Below, in pieces: positions 5,633 to 8,847 of a stretch of 8,847 nt of DNA. The DNA lies in NCBI GenBank assembly GCA_937911845.1, contig CALDQF010000413.1, positions 1 to 8,847 on the forward strand. The letters run 5' to 3'. The stretch comes from an uncultured Phycisphaera sp. (GTDB lineage Bacteria; Planctomycetota; Phycisphaerae; Phycisphaerales; SM1A02). Numbering within the stretch: the stretch's first letter is position 1; every line of letters starts with the position of its first letter. A program made the translations under genes and the position numbers. Under the pieces are notes generated by a model. The model was not told where the DNA came from, searched no databases, and saw only the letters and a program-made list of their open reading frames with translations.

Positions 5633-8600
5633 AGTCAGTGCAACCGCAAACACCGCGAGGGTCCGCAGGCTCGTTGGATGGAGGGGGTTCAACCGGGGGT
5701 GGCATTGGGGCTTCACCCAATTGCTTCACCAACAGTTTGCCGAGCAGGCGGGACCGCTCGTCGCGATCTCTTCTCCGCACCTCGGCATCTTTTTCTCGAG
5801 AGAAGTAACAGGCACCTTCGATCCAAGTCTCCTGCACCAAAGCGTACGAAGACAAAGGATCTCGGTTCCAGACTGTGAAGTCAGCGTCTTTGCCCACTTC
5901 CAGTGAACCCGTTCGGTGGTCAATCCCCAATTGCTTGGCGGGGTTCAACGTAATGAACTTCAAGGCCTCATGGGGTTCGATGCCGCCGTACTTCACCGCC
6001 TTGGCGGCTTCGCCGTGCATTCGACGCGCGAGTTCATTGGAATCCGAGTTGAACGAGACATTCACCCCCACTTCATGCATGATCCAGCCGTTCCAAGGGA
6101 TCGCATCCATGACTTCCACTTTGTACGTCCACCAGTCTGAGAAGCTGCTGGCGCCCGCCCCATGCTCGGCAATGGCGTCCGCCACTTTGTAACCCTCCAG
6201 AATGTGCTGCAGGGTGCCAATGCGGAATCCTTTATCTTCGCCCAACCTCAACAGAGCCAGAATTTCATCTTGGCGATAGGAGTGGCAGTGCACGATGCGA
6301 TCGCCTTCAAGAATTTCAACCAGGGTCTGCAGCTCAAGGTCGAATCGCGGCGGAATTTCCAAAGCGCGGTCGCCCTCATCCATGGCGTCCCAACGCTCAT
6401 GCATGGACCGGTAGAACTCCGCCTGATCAAAGCGATCTCGCATGAATGCCGCGACCCCCATCCGGGTGTCGGGATACCGCCCGCGGGAACGCTTCACGTT
6501 TTCACCCAGAGCAAATTTGATCCCTGGCTTGGCGTCCTCCATGCGGAAGTCTTGGGCATCACCGCCCCATTTCAATTTCACCACAGAGTTTCGACCACCG
6601 ATCGGATTGGCCGAGCCATGCAACTGATTCGCGGCGGTCAAGCCCCCGGCGAGTTGGCGGTACCAGTCCACATCGTCGGGGTTCACCACATCTTCAATCG
6701 TGACTTCTGCCGTGCTGGCCCGACTGCCTTCGTTCACTCCCCCGTTGATGCCCGTATGCGAATGGCAATCAATCAAACCAGGGGTAATGTGCAGCCCCGC
6801 TGCATCCACCACGCGGGCCGAGGTTTCTGGCGGACGGCCCGTGCCCAAATCAGTGATTTCCCCCCGCTCGACCAGCATCCACGCGTCGTCCAAAATGCCC
6901 GCGTCCGATGCGGTCCAAAGAACCGCGTTGATCAGCAAGACACTCTCGGTGGCCGGAGGTTCAAATCGACCGTACCCCCCAAGAGGTATAGGGAGATCGC
7001 GATTGGGCTCGGGCAGTTCCGAAGCCAAATCGACATCATCATCTTCACTCGGTGGGTCCGTCTCGTCGCCTGCGCGGGACACCACCCGGGTGCCTTCGAC
7101 CGGCAACGAACCCATAGGCGACTCAATTGAACCCGACAAGATGCCATCGGCAATGGTGCCCGACAAGACACCCTCCCCACCCGGGGTCGAAGTTCGAAGT
7201 TCAATCGTCGATGCTTCGGCATCAAAGGAGCCGCTCGAAAGAGGTACTTCTTGATCCATCATGGACATGGAACCGGTGATGCCGCCGTCAGCTTGCAAGG
7301 TCAGTTCTGCATCGATGGTCATTTCAAAGCCTTGGTCTGGAATCGACAACGTGCAGGTCCAAAGTCCGCTGACCAGATCGGGGCCCAACATTTGTTCGTC
7401 GTCAGAGGCTTCTTTTTCGTTTTCAGAGGCCGCGGCTTCGGCCATCGGTTCGGAGAGCACACCTTCAAAGCCCACCCGGTGGCCGTCGGTGGCCACGAAA
7501 GCACCGGTCAACCGGTCTTCAATCAACACCGCGCGGAACGTGGCCCATCCCCGGTGCTCCATCAAAGCGGCGTCAACAGAACCCCCGATCAATTCGCCAT
7601 CGATTTCCACTTTCTTGGTGGCAAACGCTGTGTCACCTTTGTTGAACGTGATCTTCTTGGCTTGCCGGTCAAAAGAACACGACATCTGCTGACCGTCCGT
7701 CAACTGCAAGGTGCCTTGGTTTCGGAAGGGTTCCACGGGAGGCTCTTGCACCACGTGCTCGACCCCGCCGACCCAGACGGTTTGAACGGAAGTTCCTTTT
7801 TCAAAGGGCTCACCATCAAAGACCACCAAGTTGGCCATGTGACCCGGTGCGACGGTCCCCGCCCATGAATCAATGCCGAGAAGTTGCGCGGGGATGGTGG
7901 TCAACCCCGCCATGGCGTCGGTTGGACTCAGCCCACGGCGAATGGCTTGGCGGATGCGATCGTGGATATCGGTGGGCTTCGAAAGGCCGTGGGCGGTCAA
8001 AGAAAAGACCACACCCGCGTCGCGCAAACGCGCCGGGTTGGAGGGTGCTTCGTCCCACGTCATCAAGTCCCGCAACGACAACGAGTCCGCTTCTTCGGCG
8101 TTTCGAACCACCGGTGCATCCGGGAAGTCGACCGGCAGCACAAACTCTCTGCCCATGGCAACGATGTCATCCAGTCGGCGGAACTCGTTGCCGGAGCCAA
8201 GCATGACCACATCCAACTCAAACTCTTCGGCGAGGGCGTGGGCCCGGGCGGCGTTGACCTCATCCTTGGTATCGAACAACACCGACTGCCGCGCCGAAAG
8301 AATGGGGGCCAGGGCCACCATGGCGTCCGACTGTGGCGGCCGGGGACCAGCCGTGCTTTGGGCCATCCAGCGATCGTGGGCGGCTTGGTGGTGGGTTGCA
8401 TCCATCAACGTTTGCCGGCTCAGAGCGATGGATCCCATCAAAGAGACGGGATAGCCTTCAAGGCCCCAGCTGCCTCCGCGGTCAAAGCCCATGCCTTGCA
8501 TGGTTTCCCAAGACCACGAACCCGTGGCGAAGCCATCTTCTTCAGTGGTCGCGAGCAACGTTCCCGTTCCTCGGAAAATACCTTTGCTGGGTTGGACGGC

Positions 8601-8847
8601 CACCAGCGTGAAACCCGCCCGGCGGTGCGCGGATCGCTTTCCGGAATCCAGCGGGAGCGCAGCGCTGGTGAAATCAAATTCTGGGTGGACCAAACGGTTC
8701 CAGTGGGACCCGGCCGCGTCACCAATCTCGGCCTCAACCAGAACCGAGGGATCAATGAACCCTGGGGCAACCACGTGCCCGGTCAGGTCATGGACGACGG
8801 CACCGGCCGGGACTTCACCGTTCGATTCGACCGAAAGCACACCCCCA
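5631..8847 (-). CDS. tandem amidohydrolase fusion: inactive domain + beta-rich linker + active amidohydrolase (5' partial)
   Basis: The frame is open to the right edge, so the N-terminus (probably the first beta strands and any signal peptide) is missing. Residues are counted from the GTG at 8840, which is likely internal. Residues 1 to about 362 are an amidohydrolase-like domain with PGFID but no HxH (S32, L34 at those places) and H284 where the late Asp belongs. Residues about 363-640 form a beta-rich region with two similar-looking units (about 372-465 and 490-588) and two acidic linkers. Residues about 641-1010 are a complete amidohydrolase domain: IDCHSH (H693, H695), VHCHS (H851, H853), LQHILEG (H879) and FNSDSNE (D933), with K755 and K757 in VVKLKWGG. 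A Glu/Arg-rich helix and a Pro-rich tail ending CGCTD close it. It probably hydrolyses a cyclic amide or peptide-like substrate outside the cytoplasm; the substrate is unknown. Confidence 0.85.
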   Translation of the reverse strand, partial: GGVLSVESNGEVPAGAVVHDLTGHVVAPGFIDPSVLVEAEIGDAAGSHWNRLVHPEFDFTSAALPLDSGKRSAHRRAGFTLVAVQPSKGIFRGTGTLLATTEEDGFATGSWSWETMQGMGFDRGGSWGLEGYPVSLMGSIALSRQTLMDATHHQAAHDRWMAQSTAGPRPPQSDAMVALAPILSARQSVLFDTKDEVNAARAHALAEEFELDVVMLGSGNEFRRLDDIVAMGREFVLPVDFPDAPVVRNAEEADSLSLRDLMTWDEAPSNPARLRDAGVVFSLTAHGLSKPTDIHDRIRQAIRRGLSPTDAMAGLTTIPAQLLGIDSWAGTVAPGHMANLVVFDGEPFEKGTSVQTVWVGGVEHVVQEPPVEPFRNQGTLQLTDGQQMSCSFDRQAKKITFNKGDTAFATKKVEIDGELIGGSVDAALMEHRGWATFRAVLIEDRLTGAFVATDGHRVGFEGVLSEPMAEAAASENEKEASDDEQMLGPDLVSGLWTCTLSIPDQGFEMTIDAELTLQADGGITGSMSMMDQEVPLSSGSFDAEASTIELRTSTPGGEGVLSGTIADGILSGSIESPMGSLPVEGTRVVSRAGDETDPPSEDDDVDLASELPEPNRDLPIPLGGYGRFEPPATESVLLINAVLWTASDAGILDDAWMLVERGEITDLGTGRPPETSARVVDAAGLHITPGLIDCHSHTGINGGVNEGSRASTAEVTIEDVVNPDDVDWYRQLAGGLTAANQLHGSANPIGGRNSVVKLKWGGDAQDFRMEDAKPGIKFALGENVKRSRGRYPDTRMGVAAFMRDRFDQAEFYRSMHERWDAMDEGDRALEIPPRFDLELQTLVEILEGDRIVHCHSYRQDEILALLRLGEDKGFRIGTLQHILEGYKVADAIAEHGAGASSFSDWWTYKVEVMDAIPWNGWIMHEVGVNVSFNSDSNELARRMHGEAAKAVKYGGIEPHEALKFITLNPAKQLGIDHRTGSLEVGKDADFTVWNRDPLSSYALVQETWIEGACYFSREKDAEVRRRDRDERSRLLGKLLVKQLGEAPMPPPVEPPPSNEPADPRGVCGCTD

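Noticed and set aside
6162..7130. A 322-codon open frame on the plus strand inside the amidohydrolase fusion
   Set aside because: It is antisense to the active amidohydrolase domain and the beta-rich region. Its translation shows no recognisable motif and no ribosome binding site was seen, as expected for a shadow frame in GC-rich coding DNA.
7251..7868. A 205-codon plus-strand frame
   Set aside because: It is antisense to the beta-rich linker of the fusion protein, whose frame is continuous with the well-supported domains on either side.

Overview
The window looks like chromosomal DNA from a GC-rich bacterium, probably a planctomycete of the Phycisphaerae type. This is inferred from the gene style (ECF sigma factor followed by a membrane anti-sigma-like protein and an LTxxQ/EF-hand protein, plus exported imidazolonepropionase-like amidohydrolases), not from a marker gene. 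I saw no rRNA, tRNA, CRISPR array, transposase or integrase, and coding density is high.

Left part (1-1656, + strand): a tightly overlapping three-gene unit. It holds the end of an ECF sigma-70 factor (5' end outside the window), a small single-pass membrane protein in the anti-sigma position, and a Spy/CpxP-like envelope protein with two textbook EF-hand loops and a Gly-Pro-Arg tail. The start/stop overlaps (8 nt and 4 nt) point to co-translation and suggest an envelope or metal/calcium stress circuit. An M24 (Xaa-Pro aminopeptidase-like) metallopeptidase follows at 1699-2844. It ends before a 181-nt intergenic stretch that carries a strong symmetric terminator (2964-2993).

Middle (3026-4332): a divergent pair with only 50 bp between the start codons. 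On the minus strand is an NrtR-like regulator with a catalytically degenerate Nudix domain and a C-terminal winged helix. On the plus strand is a DUF669-like protein ending in Asp-Asp-Asp-Ile-Pro-Phe, the protein-recruiting tip of bacterial SSB. This suggests a non-canonical single-stranded DNA-binding protein.

Right part (8847-4345, minus strand): a two-gene amidohydrolase operon. The first gene, whose 5' end is off the window, encodes a very long polypeptide: an amidohydrolase-like domain lacking its metal ligands, a beta-rich middle region, and an amidohydrolase domain with all expected ligands. The second gene, with its Shine-Dalgarno overlapping the previous stop codon, encodes a secreted amidohydrolase-like protein that also lacks the metal ligands. 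Two dead copies therefore accompany one apparently active copy. This is the most unusual feature of the window, together with the SSB-tipped DUF669-like protein beside a Nudix-type regulator.
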